Notes: a model not told the origin generated them from the sequence alone. A stretch of DNA of 64,000 bases from Schistocephalus solidus (GCA_017591395.1 WEDG01005062.1:1-64000), one strand, 5' to 3'. Numbered from the stretch's first letter, positions 47,540 to 61,767 are shown. Numbers and translations: made by a program.

Positions 47540-47740
47540 AATTGTGAGAAGGGTACACATTCCAATTTCATAAACATAAGTCTCACTGTAATCAAAACCA
47601 TAATCTTAACACTCACCCTACGTTTAACCCTGAGTCTAAACTTTACCACAACGGTTGTATTTATTATATCCACCCATTAATCTAAGTCGCAGACATAAAT
47701 TCAACACTAAACTTAATGTTGATCCAAGTTTCCCTGGAAT
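47540..47740 (-). repeat. degenerate TTAGGGT-like low-complexity tract (reverse orientation)
   Basis: Runs of ccctacg, aaccctgag and ctaaac variants; the reverse complement resembles 12455-12680 and 24520-24660. Confidence 0.45.
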
Positions 47741-47929
47741 TTAGCAAAAATATACCCGTATTACGCACGTTTCCTGGTCCCATGTTATGAGTTGTGGATG
47801 ACAACACCACTGAGTGCACCTACCTTCATTGGGGTGCAAAACATTGATCCGGTACTTTTCGAAAGGAATATGTAGCATTGTGGCTGTTTGAAGATAAGAT
47901 TAGGCTTCAAGCCTCCTTTTCTGCAGCAA

Positions 47930-48180
47930 CGGATTGACACAGTACATCGCGTATCCATGCGGGTGCCCCTAATGCGACCGCGTGGTAGATGCGATGGACC
48001 AAAACGAGGGCTAGATCAGGGGATGGCATGCGTGATCCGAGTCACGTCCCACACCAAATGCCACATATGAGGAGGGACGTGGTGGCACGCGTAGATACAG
48101 GCTGAGGCAACGCCTACCACCTGCACAGGATCCCTGCCCAATCAGAACAAGTTAGCGCGAGTCAACTTTCACTCAAAACT
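47930..48180 (-). repeat. dispersed repeat R3, copy 1
   Basis: Contains GTGCCCCTAATGCG, GGTAGATGCGATGGACCAAA and ACGTCCCACACCAAATGCCA. The first part aligns with 51985-52110 (same strand), and the reverse complement of the second part aligns with 55535-55600. It is GC-rich against AT-rich flanks. The element type is unknown. Confidence 0.5.
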
Positions 48181-48189
48181 AATTCAGGG

Positions 48190-51100
48190 GCATTTTACCG
48201 TCCCTGCGTTACCATACTGTTTAGCACACGATATACTTCGTTGGGATCGACGGTCGAAATATGGAGTGCTTACCTGTAGCATGATTTGGCTAGGACAAGG
48301 TGTCTTAGTCCTCCACATTGAGCTTCATACGCCCGGGATAATCTACACCTGCCCACCCTGGTTATTATGTAACAAAGCAACTCTGAAATGCTCTAAATTT
48401 CATTGAAACCTGCAATAGGAAAGTCTAATATCTGTCTTATAGTACGGAAAATCAAACAAAAGTTCCACTAGTGCAAGCTCTTTAAGGTTTGCATATTATT
48501 TGGCATCAGTTGCAAGGCCATGGCCTTGGGCTCTTTATATTTTTTGCATGCACAAAATATGCAAACGTCGGTTGGTTGATCGAATGATTCGAAAATGATG
48601 TGAGGTAGAAATAGCGGTCATTCTCCAGCCCGAGGCGAGTTTGGTCGGATTGAAAGTCAACTTCGAAACGAATTCACTCCGAACGTCGAAAGGGGCCGTT
48701 ATAGATAGCTCAGACCGACTTTAAATCGGTAGGTCAATGACCAGAATACGTGCATTTTAATGCAACTAGATAAGAACTAGAGTCTAAAACTAGAACATCA
48801 TCAATTATGGGCCAACCCAAAGGTGATCACACTGTTTGCATTTTTCTGTCAAACTTCATTGCTTTGAGGGCCAATTTCGTTTAGGACCTTATCGAAATTC
48901 TTCAATTATAGCCTCGGTTCTTTTACCGAAGACCTCACCTAAATACACCATGGGAGTTGCACATTTTTGGTGTCGTTTTCGACTCCCTGGATTTGAAGCC
49001 ATCAATTTGCATCTTTGGCAGCCAACGGACAATATGTCTTCCACCCGGCCCGTAAGTACAGGACGATAATGCATACTACCCACGAGGCCTGGAGGGATGC
49101 TGAAGTGGTTTTTTCATCGCTGCATAATTAATGGCAGAAGAAATGGAAATAACCGGATTACCTCGCTAAGGCGGTATGCGACGGGCTTGCATAATTTCAC
49201 AATAATTGCGTTCCGCGTGCGCGTGCATTTTTCTGCTTGAACAGAGAAAACCCGCATAATCTTTAGTCGATGAGTAGGCGAACGAGCAGTACCAGTAAAA
49301 GGCACACTGGTTTAACATTCGTAGGGTATTTTGGACTGATCTCGGCATTGATTCAGTCTTAACTGCTACTGTACAGGCTTTCGTTTTTAGTCAAGATGAT
49401 GTGGATGGCTAGTCTGACGACGCGGCCAAAAGGCTAGTAATCACTCACCCTTTTCTTGCCTGGAGTGGCATCCACGCATTGGGGGTCAGTGAGTTATCCT
49501 GAGTTAAAAAGGAAGCGAATTTGCTTCGGGTCTCTTCTGTAGCTAAATGCACGAGGATTACCGAACGGTGATTCTGGTTTTGTCTGCGGTTAGCAGCTAG
49601 TGGATTAAAAAATGGCCAAAAGGGTTCATGACAGTACACATTGCAGATAACCGTATTATATTTTGCCAGATCTCTCAGTGTCTTAAAATAACAGCATGAA
49701 CTTCCACAGATTCTGATTGAAATTATGCTGTGGAACGCAGGAGAAAGTTGTCAGAACATGCATCATTAAATCAAGCGGTTGAGTGCTCAATTCCAATGCT
49801 GGATGGAAAACGGTATTGCGTTCAAATCGGCATTTTCCGCATCCTGAATTCTAAGCATATCTTACTGTAAATGAGAGATAAGCTAACAGCAACCAAACAC
49901 GTCGCAACATATCGACACAAAATATTTCAGTAATTACTGTTTAAGTGACGTTGGCAACAAATCTCATCAAATGTATGTCAAAATGCTAAAATAAGATTTT
50001 GAATTTGAAAGTATTACTTTACTTAATTTGTGATGCGCATTTTCATGCAGAATTCTCGTTAAAATATTTTGAGCACATCTGGCTGCTGGCTTTATATTGG
50101 TTTCTTTCCAGCCCCTGCAGAAACCAAACTTGAGAAAATGGCAATTAAGTAGTATGAATGCTGCCATTGATCTAACATGCCATTATCAATTTAAAAAACC
50201 ATATAGTAAATGATCTCAAAAATGTGCTTTGTTGTATTTATTTGATAGAAACTTAAGCTTTTCAAAATTCTTTCTGTGAAAAAGGTTAAATATAAGTAAT
50301 TAAAGTCTTTAATCGGGAGGATGTAAAGACCATAAACTGTCCTTTATATTAGCCACTCCCAAAGAGTTAATTTCTTCTGCTTGTGGAATATACAATATTG
50401 GTTCACATCTATTGCAAAGGTTAAGGAGAAATAAACCATATTTGCTTGGTCGCCAGGATGAATGTAAGATTTTTCTTGCCACAAATTAATCGGTAACCTA
50501 AATATTTTTTTATCGCAAGTTGCTACCAGCTTATTGAAATGAAGTATATTTTTAGCATGTTTTGTATGAAATGTATTTAAATATAAAAGGACATGACCAA
50601 GCATTTGGATCATTTTCACGTCGTTATAACCATTTTTAATGTGTTGGTTGATTTGCTGGCAACCAAAAATAGTACATTTAACAGCCAGTATACTTGCGTG
50701 AGTGTAAAATATATTAAGATTAAGTTGCACGACAATTAACATTGACACACCCATTAAATAATCCCTCTAATTAAAAGCGTTGTTCAGAATTTCGGTTAAA
50801 CTTTTGACAGATCCATCAGCAAGTAAACATTCGAAAGCCACGGTTTTGATATAAAAACACTACAAAATATATTTTGCCAAGCTGATTTTCATTAATAGAA
50901 TGCAGGAAGAATATAAATAATAAGTGAGAGTGATGCTCGTGTATATATTCAATTTTAAGTGGGTGCTCGGTGTGCTACATATCATCAAGTAGTTAAAATA
51001 GGTGGCATTGATTGGGCTCAATGTTTAAACAAGACTGATTAAATTTCGACTAAACATTCTCGGAGAGAGAAAGCGGTAAAAAGTTGCTCGAAATGAACCG

Positions 51101-51980
51101 ATTGACTCAGACGAAGACTATATCGCAGCAAAACTAGTTAAACGTGGTCACCCTAACCTTTAGAGAATGTCGCATGGCAACCACTGTTGTAGCAATTAAC
51201 TCAACAAGTTTTCCTTATAAGAGAACTGCACTTTGCGTTCAACCAATTTAAATGTGGGCTTCAACAGTGGTCCGTTTGCGGTTTTAAACAAAGTTATAAC
51301 TTCACACAGATAACAGACTCACCAAACTCATTCCAGGCAAACGTGATGCAGGATGCATTTAAAATACACTCCACCACAAATCCAAGGAAAGAATTCACAC
51401 GTGTTTGGGAATTCCCGTCACACAGATGCACGCGAAGGTGAACCGCATGTATGCCGGTCGGCTTTTCGTCCATAAAGCGTTTAATTTATAAAATAACGAA
51501 ATCTTCTGCTAGACGCGTCTTGATTATTGGATTCAAAAAACGAGCCTTTCTGTTCTTACTTGTCCATATACAGTTTTTGTTTATTTTAGAGAAAAAAACC
51601 CTGGCCTACGCAACTAGATTTCACATGTGATGAGCTTGAGTCGACCCTTATTTAATTTCCGAAATTGTTTGCAAGGTCCATTTTTTCGGATATAAAATTC
51701 ATTCGTCAGACCATATTTTATGATTTTGCAGTGCGCCCATTGATTTTATGGTGAACTTATGTCTATTTTGAGGCCGTTACTGATAGGGCATGCCACAAGG
51801 CAATAAAAAGCTGTTACGAAGTGATTGCAAGGAATTTTGGCGCTAATGAATCGTGCAACTAGTTTTCGTGTGACAAATAGAGCCAGGTACCCAAAATATG
51901 CTGCACCCCACGGCGTATAGATTAATATCAAAAGGTGCACTAAAATGATTTACAATGGAATGGAACTTTCAGGGCAATTG
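48190..51980. other. AT-rich sequence without a recognisable gene
   Basis: Short frames only (for example 50344-50754 minus, 136 codons, very rich in Ile, Asn and Lys, likely chance). No motif. Confidence 0.4.
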
Positions 51981-51984
51981 CCAT

Positions 51985-52200
51985 CAACTGCAAAAATGTG
52001 TTCCTTCTGTAGCAGGTAGCTGCATTTGCGCCCCTAAAAATGTGCTTGGTAGCTGCGCTGGACCAAAAAAAGTGCTAACTCAAGGAACGGCAGGTGTTAT
52101 CCTTATTTGGGAGGTGAGCTTGTTGAACATGGTCATGCGTAGCTGCCACCTCATGCAGCACTATCAAATAATGCCATTTATGACTACGGTGGGATATGCT
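51985..52200 (-). repeat. dispersed repeat R3, copy 2
   Basis: GCGCCCCTAAAAATGTGCTT and GGTAGCTGCGCTGGACCAAA line up with copy 1 at roughly three quarters identity by eye. The open frame 51955-52341 (128 codons) overlaps it and is probably part of the repeat. Confidence 0.45.
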
Positions 52201-52344
52201 TCTACTGCTACTGACCCCGCCTCTGGTCAGGTAGAGACTGCGTTTGATGCATTGAAAGTCTACTGTCACTTAAAATTCCTTTGCGAATCTGTCACTTTCC
52301 CTGCACCACCCTTCTATGGAGCAAACGATGCACATCGTTAGACG

Positions 52345-55300
52345 ATTTTGACGATTTATTTGTGTTTGAAAAACTCTCCTTTGCGTGCCAAATAGGGCAT
52401 TCCACGGTGTATAGATTTATTTCAAAAATATCAACGAATTCAGTTTACAAGAATATGGTATTTTCAGGGTTTTGTAAAACGAAAGGACAAAAGCTTTTCA
52501 TTTTGTAGCAGATATGACGCTGCATATGAACAAATCCTATGGGCGTTTTTCAAGTGACTATCACGGCTATTATGGAACCTAGGTAGATTCGTCTTTGCCA
52601 ATGTTTATTTTGCGATAAAGTAGATGAGCTATCGCGCGAAATTTTGTGGTCGAGGTTTGAGTTAGTAGTTCAGCATATACTTGGTGTCCTTAATTTTGTT
52701 GGTTAAAGTGAATGCGTTTTAAATCTGCTTTATAGAAAGAACCCATACCAGAGGTAGGTGAAATCAGGCTTAGTGGATATGCAAGTATTTTTATACGCCT
52801 CGTGAGATCACTGGTCAAAACCCAATTGTTTTTGTGATTTTGGATAACAAATTAATGTATGCAATACAAATCCAAATAATTATCTTGTGGAACCGAAAAT
52901 TGGATATTATGTCGATAAAAGTCGGGTGAAGTCAAACTTGAAAAAGCGAATTTTTCGGAAGAAAAAGGCAACCTTCAGCTTTGCAAAATGTTGACCATTT
53001 TCCCACAAAAGCCGTAATGAACTGGTTTGACGGTATTATTTTAGCCCACGGAGACATTGGAGGCATAAACAAATGTACCTATCGTGAACCCGCAACATAA
53101 TGTCCCTTTTCTGTGTCGCGTCGTGCGAGTACAATGCCAAAGCACTTCCTTTTGGATGCTGATTCTGTGCGCCTTCCGGAAATTGGCAGTCAAATGGGTT
53201 CCGTTTGAGTCGTTTGCTAATTGTTTCCGTAGCAGCCAGGTCACACCCTCGAGGCGTAATAGCAGTGTCTAGAAGTAAGCAAGGTAGACGAAAACGGTCC
53301 GCAAACAAGCAGGACGCCGATTTGTTTTTTGCAAACAAAAGTGGACAATCTTTCCCTATATCTTTGCGCATTATCAGCAAAAGGATGAAACGATTCGACT
53401 TGCATCATCGAATGTCATGATTTGCATATCCACCAGAGAACGTGTTTTATGTGATTAGGAAAGGCGTCGGGAAAAGCGTTTCCATTTTAATCAGGTCTTA
53501 GTTATAATTAGCCTCAGATGTCGGTCTAAATGGTTTTGTATGGGAAGGACTTTCCACTGAGTCGACAGCGACATTCATTAACTGCCCGATGTTTAGTCTC
53601 TCCATCCAATTTGGAGAGCGGCAGCTCCAGCAAGCAACAGCGGAGATCCTAGTACAAAGGATTTCAATGACATCGTAAAGGATACCTTCGGTTGTAATGA
53701 CATTTACGGATGTCAGCTGGATTCCGTAATCTATGAGGATAATGCCATTTCTCACATTTTAATGTGAGTTTTTATGGTGAATCTAATTTTTTTGGACAAC
53801 GACCAGCCTCTCCACTGGTGCCCTGCGATTAATCTTCATTTTTTCGGTGCCTGCACATCCATCCCATAGAAAATGTTTTCACACTACTCAAAAGAATATT
53901 AGACAATCCCACAAAAATTGTTTACTGAATGATGACCTGGATTTTGTGATCAGCAATGTTTTGCTTCAGTCCACCACATACAACTTGGGTGTGGCAATTG
54001 AAATCATAATCATAGCAGTTTACGCGCGAAATGACAATCAACGAAGTTCAAGTATGCTGCAATTCATCAGGTTTTTTAAATAATTTATCCTTGTAATATA
54101 GTTTACTCCTCGATTGGGATTAAAAATTCGACTGAACAAGAAATTCGTTTCTTTTTGAGGATTTACGAAAGCAAACTTAATTTCTTCGAAGGTCCCAATT
54201 AATTTGCAAGGCAAACTATGATTTCCTTTGAAGAATGGCTAGTTTTTTATCACAGTGTAAATTTCATTGATATGAGAAGGGTGGACTCTGCGTTGGAAGT
54301 GTGTACATGCAACTTTCGTGACATTCCATCTGTTAAGTCACGAAATGTGCATGACAAGATTACTTAATTAGGCTTCAGTAGAATTCTGCACTATAAATGA
54401 GCGTTCATTGGTCAATTAAACATTGGGAAGCGTGTCTTCCGTGAATTTAGCATAATAAGGCCATACACACTCAGCCAGATAGCTCGGATCTAGTAAATAG
54501 CGCGAATTCATACCAAATCACACATGTATGCACGAGAGTTTGACCTTCGCAAACGTTGATATTAATTTTTCGCTCCACAGCTGGGTGGCCGCAGGGCCAT
54601 TGACTATGCGCGTTGTTTTGTTTGAAGAAACATTGGACTTGCGCAGCATCAACCACACTGCAGCCTTCCTGACACACCTTGACGCAGTATCAAAAAGCAG
54701 ATTTGAGTCGATGTCAGGCCCATTGGCTGACAGAATTAAACAACCGTCTAGGCACACCAAACTCGTCTGATCCACGCAAGCTGTTGCACATTTTTGTGAA
54801 ACATGGCACGGATCCTACCCGAATTGGAGTGCTGCAAGTGTCACATAAATAAGAAGCCATTCCAACCTGACTTTGCATCCGGAGGGAAAGGCCGCGTTAC
54901 CCCTTCAGTTGACAGCCTTCCGAGCCACGGTATGCTGCGCACTGTGAAAGCTAAAACGCAGGTCAGGTTTTTTATAATGATAAATAGGCGCTGAGTGTAT
55001 TTGGGACGGAGCCCCAGAGTCTGCCTCACCCTCCTTCTCCTCCCCTTTGCACCATCCGACTTTTAAACTACAGCAACCATTCGTTCTAGTGTGTTTCTGG
55101 CGCAAATTACGACGGCATTTACGCGTGCTACCACACGCCCATGCGCAGCATCTGCGATGAGTAAACCATTCAAAACGCGTGTCGGACCCTGTTCTTGTCC
55201 AGCGGCCTAAACGTGTGGCCCTTTTAGGGTGCGGGGCAGCACATAGGCAATTGACAACTCCAAAGTCCTTCCCAAGAGGTCCACCGTATGCCTAGGATCA

Positions 55301-55385
55301 AGCTATGCGTATAGACGGTTACTTGTGCGTGATTAAGTTAATACTGAACGTCGACTTACGCTGCCTCTGCCGCACACTAGAGCTG
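52345..55385. other. no gene assigned; several unassigned open frames
   Basis: Frames at 53036-53380 (minus, 114 codons), 53498-53755 (minus) and 54528-54770 (plus, reading SLTFANVDINFSLHSWVAAG then LTMRVVLFEETLDLRSI) look partly protein-like. They have open frames on the opposite strand and no domain I recognise. Confidence 0.3.
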
Positions 55386-55419
55386 CCCTCACCAACATGT
55401 GCCCGATGCCGAAGACAGA

Positions 55420-55700
55420 GTCAAGAGGGCCGGAGGCGGGTTCGGGCGCAGGTGGCACACACACAACCACGCACAGAGTATACTGACCAGCCATGCCCTG
55501 GTCGGACAGGGATCAGGCACATGTGGCTGACGTGGAATGAACCTGTATCTGCGCGCCACACCATGTCCCACCCAATATGTGGCATTTGTTATGGGAACAC
55601 AACGTAAAATATGGAACCGTGTTGATTATGTGTGTTGGTCTCCTCCGCTCCAGCCATGGGCCTTGAGCATGTCCAGAAGACCACAGGCGGGAAAGGGTTC
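55420..55700 (+). repeat. dispersed repeat R3, copy 3 (opposite orientation to copy 1)
   Basis: CTGTATCTGCGCGCCACACC and ATGTGGCATTTGTTATGGGA match the reverse complement of 48040-48115. It sits in a GC-rich island (about 55020-55840) within AT-rich DNA. Open frames at 55305-55607 are probably a by-product. Confidence 0.5.
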
Positions 55701-55844
55701 TAACGGCTGGCGAGGAGAGAATCCAGTCCTAAGCGCGTCATCATCCCATTCGTTAATGCCGTGTGTTTTTTGGTTTTATGCCAAATTACCACTGATATGC
55801 CTTAATCTACCACCCTTGTCGGTCCATGTTGCCAACTAAGTAGC

Positions 55845-57880
55845 CAAAACATAGACAATACCGCGGATGATCCCAGCCACGCAATCTTAACCAAATTCGA
55901 GTGAGTAGCTTAGCGCATATTTACTCATGTTTTTGGTTTTTAAGTGGATTTTATGCTCTGAAGGCGTTTTTCTAAAGAACACTGCACGTCCAAGCTTATA
56001 TATCAAATGGAACTAGGCAGAAATTGGGCTTAAGTGTAAGTCGCTTCATTTAAAAAAGGTTCATACGCTATTTAATGGCACATTAAAAAACTATCATTTT
56101 TCTGCATTGTGCAATACGGCAAGGAATGTTTTAAATAAATTTCTTCTGTAACCGGAAAATATGATCCCAAATCAACTAAATTCAGGTGTAGGCAAGTGTA
56201 AGGAAACTATTTATTTCCAAAAAACAATTCATGAATTCAGCCTTCCAAATTATTTTTTGCAAATTTTTCACATGTTCCGCACAAAACGCAACTATAAACT
56301 TGTTTATCAGCATCTCTTACCAAATACATACAGAATGCTGTGGTGATAGGCGCTCAGGAACAATTATGATAAAGTGGAAACATGCGATAAGAAACCCTTT
56401 TATGTTTTACTTTCGACTCAGCTGGATTAGGCAAAAGAATACAAGTTTTCATAAAATCTGAGTATATATTTGGCCGTTCTATTGCGTATTTGCAATCACA
56501 GAACGGAGCACAGGAGTTAACAGATATAGCGCAAACAACCCAGTATAAGAAAATGTATGAATTCGAAAATCAGTCTAACTATATTTTTACCTCGTTTTAG
56601 CTTTAAAAGAATGTGATCTCTACATATATTCCTCAGCTTTATAGTTAAATAATGCGCTTTTTAAAGAGAAGCCTTAATAAATATTTTTTTAATTTGATCC
56701 AAGGAATATTGATTTCCAACTTTTTGTTGACGATTATTTTTCGATGCAATAACTTGAAATGATTGGGTGAATCTACAAATATAAAACAAACGCACACCTG
56801 CATTCACAAAATATTCAGAAACCCATTAATTCCATAAGTAACGTTGATAAATATATTAATTTGGAGGGTTTGATAAACATATTTAAACCGGAATCAAATT
56901 TATGCTATGTTTAGTAAACACTAAAACTCATGAAATATTCACCGGTTTGACAAGGACCGTCAACACTTATTTTAATCAAATATCAAGAATATCAATAAAT
57001 GAATTTGACGCGATAAAAATTCTACTAATATACAAATTATAGTATTTAAACATTTTCAGCTGCAAATTCTATTTAAATGTATATTTCACAATTACAGTGA
57101 TTTAGTACGATTTCGCAATGTGCTCTTTTTAAAATGGTTGGTATTAAAAAACCAAAAAATAATAATTTATGTATTTCCTTCACGTTTTACATTCACATAT
57201 GGTTGCTTTTTACTATTTTAAAATTTTTGTATATGCGTAGATGCCATTTTGCGGTTGACTATAAATAATTTGCAAATGTCGGCTCTTTGCCACACACTTT
57301 CCGTTTACGGAGCACATCAGTTTTGTCTGAATATGATAATTCTTATACTTTCAAATATGGAATATAAGCTCGGTTTAATTCCAAGATGGGAATACATTGG
57401 CTTTATATAAAAATCTTCTCAGTAAGGACGACCTGTAGGAACTACGCGCAGATTCGTTATTTATTGGAATGTAAAATCCATCATCCTACGCATACCGAAC
57501 CTTACTGCTCCTCGCAGACCTCAATGCGGCACCTAAGCGAAAAACGCAACCCAGATGACTTCTAGATCATGACTTAGCAGGATTGTGAGAGAAGTGATAA
57601 ACGCCAGTACTTCTCCCCCTCTGTGATGTCTGGAAAAGTCCACAGTGATTAACTTTGCACAGAGACCCATCTGAACTAGCTTTATGCCAGCCTTGGGGAT
57701 TAATCAAACTCGGTTTTTGACGACTGAGGAAAATTATGAAAACGCTCAATTCCGAAGTTAGAGATCGAATATTGGATGTTAATAACCAGTGGTCGCTAAC
57801 CCTGTACTGTAACACAGTTATAATGTTAGGGAAATTATTCTTCAAATTGCCTTGATCTGCTTATTCTTCTATCATTTGTT
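55845..57880. other. very AT-rich sequence without a recognisable gene
   Basis: Nothing recognisable before the start of RZ2 array 2. Confidence 0.5.
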
Positions 57881-58194
57881 TAGAAATCGCCATTCCGGTC
57901 ACTCCTTTTCTTTGTCGGTTCCATTTAGTAACACATATCCTACATCTTGCAATGCGACAACCTGCGAGGGCTCCAGTCTGAGCTCCAGGGAACCACGGAA
58001 CAGATCAGTGAGCCGCACACTATTATCATAATCCAGATCGCAACCAACAAAACAAAGAGCCGTGGATCAATGGTAGGGCATTTCACTCAAACACCAAAGG
58101 TCACAAGTTCGAATCCCAGGTGTGCCACACTTGGGATTGGGTATGATTGGCTGATGAGGGCTTATAAGCCAGTAATGGCCATTCCGGTCTCCCT

Positions 58195-60289
58195 TGTCTT
58201 TGTCGGTTCCACTTTATCAAACATATGCTACATGTCACTAGTCGACCCCCTGCGAGGGCTCTAGTCTGAGCTCCAGGGCATGACGGAACATATATGTTCC
58301 TTAAGCAGAACGGTGAGCTGCACACTATCCTCATATTTCTGATCGCAACCGACAAAATAACAAGCCCGAAGGTTAATGGTGGAGCGTTCGACCCAATATC
58401 CAAAGGTCGCGAGTTTGAATCCCAGGTGTGCAACACATGGGATTGGGTATGATTGGCTGATAACGGCTTTTAAGTAAGAAATTGTCATTCCGGTCTCCCT
58501 TGTCTTTGTCGGTTCCACTTTATCAAACATATGCTACATGTCGCTAGTCGACCCCATCTAAGGGCTCTAGTCTGATCGCAAAATTTTATAATTTTCCAGA
58601 TCGCAATCGGCAAAAAAATGAGCACGTGGCTTAATGGTATTGTGTTCGGCTTATATCCAAATGTCGTGGTCTTGAATCCAAAGGGTTGGCACACTTCGTA
58701 TTGGGTATGACTGGCTGGTGACGGCTAATAAGCCAGAAATGGCCATTCCGGTCTCCCTTGTAATTTACGGTTCCTCGTTATCAAAAATATTCTACATGTC
58801 GCTAGGCGACCCCCGGCAAGGGCTCTAATCTGAGTTCCAGGGCACAATGGAACATACATTTTCCGTAAGCAGATCGGTTAGCCGCACACTATCGTCATAT
58901 TCCTGATCGCAACCGAATAAACAACGCACCCGTGGCCCAATGGTTAAGCGTTTGACTCAATAACAAAAGTTCACGGGTTCAAATCCCAGGTGTGCAACAC
59001 ATGGGATTGGGTATGACTGGCTGATGACGGCTAATAAGCCAGAAATAACCATTCCGGTCTTCCTCTTATCTGTCGGTTTCAATGTATAAAACATATGCTA
59101 CATTTCGCTATGCAACCACATGCGAGGGCTCTAGTCTGAGCTCAAGGGCACAACGGAACATACATGTTCCTTAATCAAATCGGTGAGCCGCAAAATATTA
59201 TCATTTTGCAGATCGCAACCGACAAAACAACGAGCACGTGGCTCAATGGTATTGGGTTTGACCCAATATCCAAAGGTCGTGGATCAAATCCAAAGGTGTG
59301 CCACACTTTGGATTAGGGTTTTACTGGCTGATGACGGCTAATAAGCCAGAAATGGCCATTTCGGTCTCCCTTGTCTTTTTCGGCTCCACTTTATCAACCA
59401 TATGCTACATGTCGCTAGGCGACACACTGCGAAGGCTCTAGTCTGAGCTCCAGGGACACAACGGAACATACGTGTTCCGTAAGCATATCGGTGAGCCGCA
59501 AACTATCGTCATATTCCTGATCGCAACCGACTAAACAACGCGCCCGTGGCTCAATGGTAAAGCGTTTGACTAAATAAAAAGTGTCACGGGTACAAATCCC
59601 AGGGATGCAACACTTATGTTTTGCTTTGACACCCTGATGACGGCTTATAAGCCAGAAATAACCATACCTGTATCGCTTGTCATTGTTGGTTTCACTTTAT
59701 CAAACATATGCTACATGTCGCTATGCGACCACCTGCGAGGGCTCTAGTCTGAGCTCCAGGGCACAACGGAACATACATGTTGCGTAAGCTGATTGGTTAG
59801 CCGCACACATTTATCCTATTCCCGATAGAAACCGACAAAACAACGAGCCCGTGGCTCAATGGTAGTGCGTTTGCCTCAATTACCAATGGTCGCGGGTTTG
59901 AATCCCAGGTGTGCAACACTTGGGATTGGGTATGATTGGCTGATGACGGCTTATAAGCCAGAAATGGCCATTCAGATCTCCCTTTTCTTTGTATGTTACA
60001 ATTTATCAAAAATATCCATTATGTTGCTATGCGACCACTTGCGAAGGCTCTAGGGTGAGTTTCAGGGCACAATGGTACATACTTGTTCCTTAAGCAGATC
60101 TGTGGGTCGCACACTATTATCATTTTCCCGATCGCAACCGACAAAACAATGAGCCCGTGGCTCAATGGTATTGAGTTCGTTTCAATATCCAAGAGTCGTG
60201 GTCTACTATCCCAGGGATGCCACACTTGGGATATGGTTTGACTGGCTGATGACGGGTAATAAGCCTGAAATGGCCATTACGGTCTCCCT
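58195..60289 (+). repeat. higher-order repeat block 1 (seven RZ2 units)
   Basis: Nearly identical to block 2 at an offset of 2095 bp up to about 59375 and 2400 bp after it. Diagnostic mutations (CTGATAA near 58452, CTGGTGA near 58715) recur at the same relative position in block 2. Confidence 0.9.
59015..59059 (+). ncRNA. RZ2 hammerhead ribozyme with intact core, block 1
   Basis: GACTGG/CCGGTC stem I, CTGATGA 59021-59027, GAAA 59042-59045, stem III region ATAACCAT, predicted cut 59053/59054. Confidence 0.65.
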
Positions 60290-61109
60290 TGTCTTTGTCG
60301 GTTCCACTTTATCAAACATATGCTACATGTCGCTAGTCGACCCCCTGCGAGAGCTCTAGTCTGAGCTCCAGGGCATGATGGAACATATATGTTCCGTAAG
60401 CAGAACGGTGAGCTGCACACTATCCTCATATTTCTGATCGCAACCGACAAAATAACAAGCCCGTAGGTTAATGGTGGAGCGTTCGACTCAATATCCAAAG
60501 TTCGCGAGTTTGAATCCCAGGTGTGCAACACATGGGATTGGGTATGATTGGCTGATAACGGCTTTTAAGTAAGAAATTGCCATTCCGGTCTCCCTTGTCT
60601 TTGTCGGTTCCACTTTATCAAACATATGCTACATGTCGCTTGTCGACCCCATCTAAGGGCTCTAGTCTGATCGCAAAATTTTATAATTTTCCAGATCGCA
60701 ATCGGCAAAAAAATGAGCACGTGGCTCAATGGTATTGTGTTCGGCTTATATCCAAATGTCGTGGTCTTGAATCCAAAGGGTTGGCACACTTCGTATTGGG
60801 TATGACTGGCTGGTGACGGCTAATAAGCCAGAAATGGCCATTCCGGTCTCCCTTGTAATTTACGATTCCTCGATATCAAAAATATTCTACATGTCGCTAG
60901 GCGACCCCCGGCAAGGGCTCTAATCTGAGCTCCAGGGCACAACGGAACATACATGTTCCGTAAGCAGATCGGTTAGCCGCACACTATCATCATATTACTG
61001 ATCGCAACCGAATAAACAACGCACCCTTGGCCCAATGGTTAAGCGTTCGACTCAATAACAAAAGGTCACGGGTTCAAATCCCAGGTGTGCAACACATGGG
61101 ATTGGGTAT

Positions 61110-61154
61110 GACTGGCTGATGACGGCTAATAAGCCAGAAATAACCATTCCGGTC
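61110..61154 (+). ncRNA. RZ2 hammerhead ribozyme with intact core, block 2
   Basis: Exact positional counterpart of 59015-59059 at +2095: CTGATGA 61116-61122, GAAA 61137-61140, predicted cut 61148/61149. Confidence 0.65.
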
Positions 61155-61722
61155 TTCCTCTTATCTGTCGGTTTCAATGTATAAAACATATGCTACATTT
61201 CGCTATGCAACCACATGCGAGGGCTCTAGTCTGAGCTCAAGGGCACAACGGAACATACATGTTCCTTAATCAAATCGGTGAGCCGCAAAATATTATCATT
61301 TTGCAGATCGCAACCGACAAAACAACGAGCACGTGGCTCAATGGTATTGGGTTTGACCCAATATCCAAAGGTCGTGGATCAAATCCAAAGGTGTGCCACA
61401 CTTTGGATTAGGTTTTACTGGCTGATGACGGCTAATAAGCCATAAATGGCCATTTCGGTCTCCCTTGTCTTTTTTGGGTCCACTTTTATCAAACATATGC
61501 TACATGTCGCTATGGAAACGCCTGCGAGGGCTCTTGTCTGAGCTCCAGGGCACAACGAAACATACATGTTCCGTAAGCAGATCGGTAAGCCGCACACTAT
61601 CGTCATATTCCTGATCGCAACCGACAAAACAACTAGGCCGTGGCTCCTAGGTATTGAGTTCGACTCAGTACATTTAGGTCATCATTTTGAATCCCAGATG
61701 TGCTACACTTTGGATTGGGTAT

Positions 61723-61767
61723 GACTGGCTGATGACGGCTAAAAACCCAGAAATGGCCATTCCGGTC
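61723..61767 (+). ncRNA. RZ2 hammerhead ribozyme in the extra unit of block 2
   Basis: GACTGG 61723-61728 pairs with CCGGTC 61762-61767; CTGATGA 61729-61735; GAAA present; stem III ATGGCCAT. Stem II has one mismatch (GGCT/ACCC). Confidence 0.65.

Noticed and set aside
50344..50754. 136-codon minus-strand gene
   Set aside because: Composition follows AT-rich background (Ile, Asn, Lys, Tyr); no motif, likely chance.
53036..54770. Host exons in the open frames at 53036-53380, 53498-53755 and 54528-54770
   Set aside because: Both strands are open, no domain motif is visible and splice sites are not convincing. Kept only as unassigned sequence.
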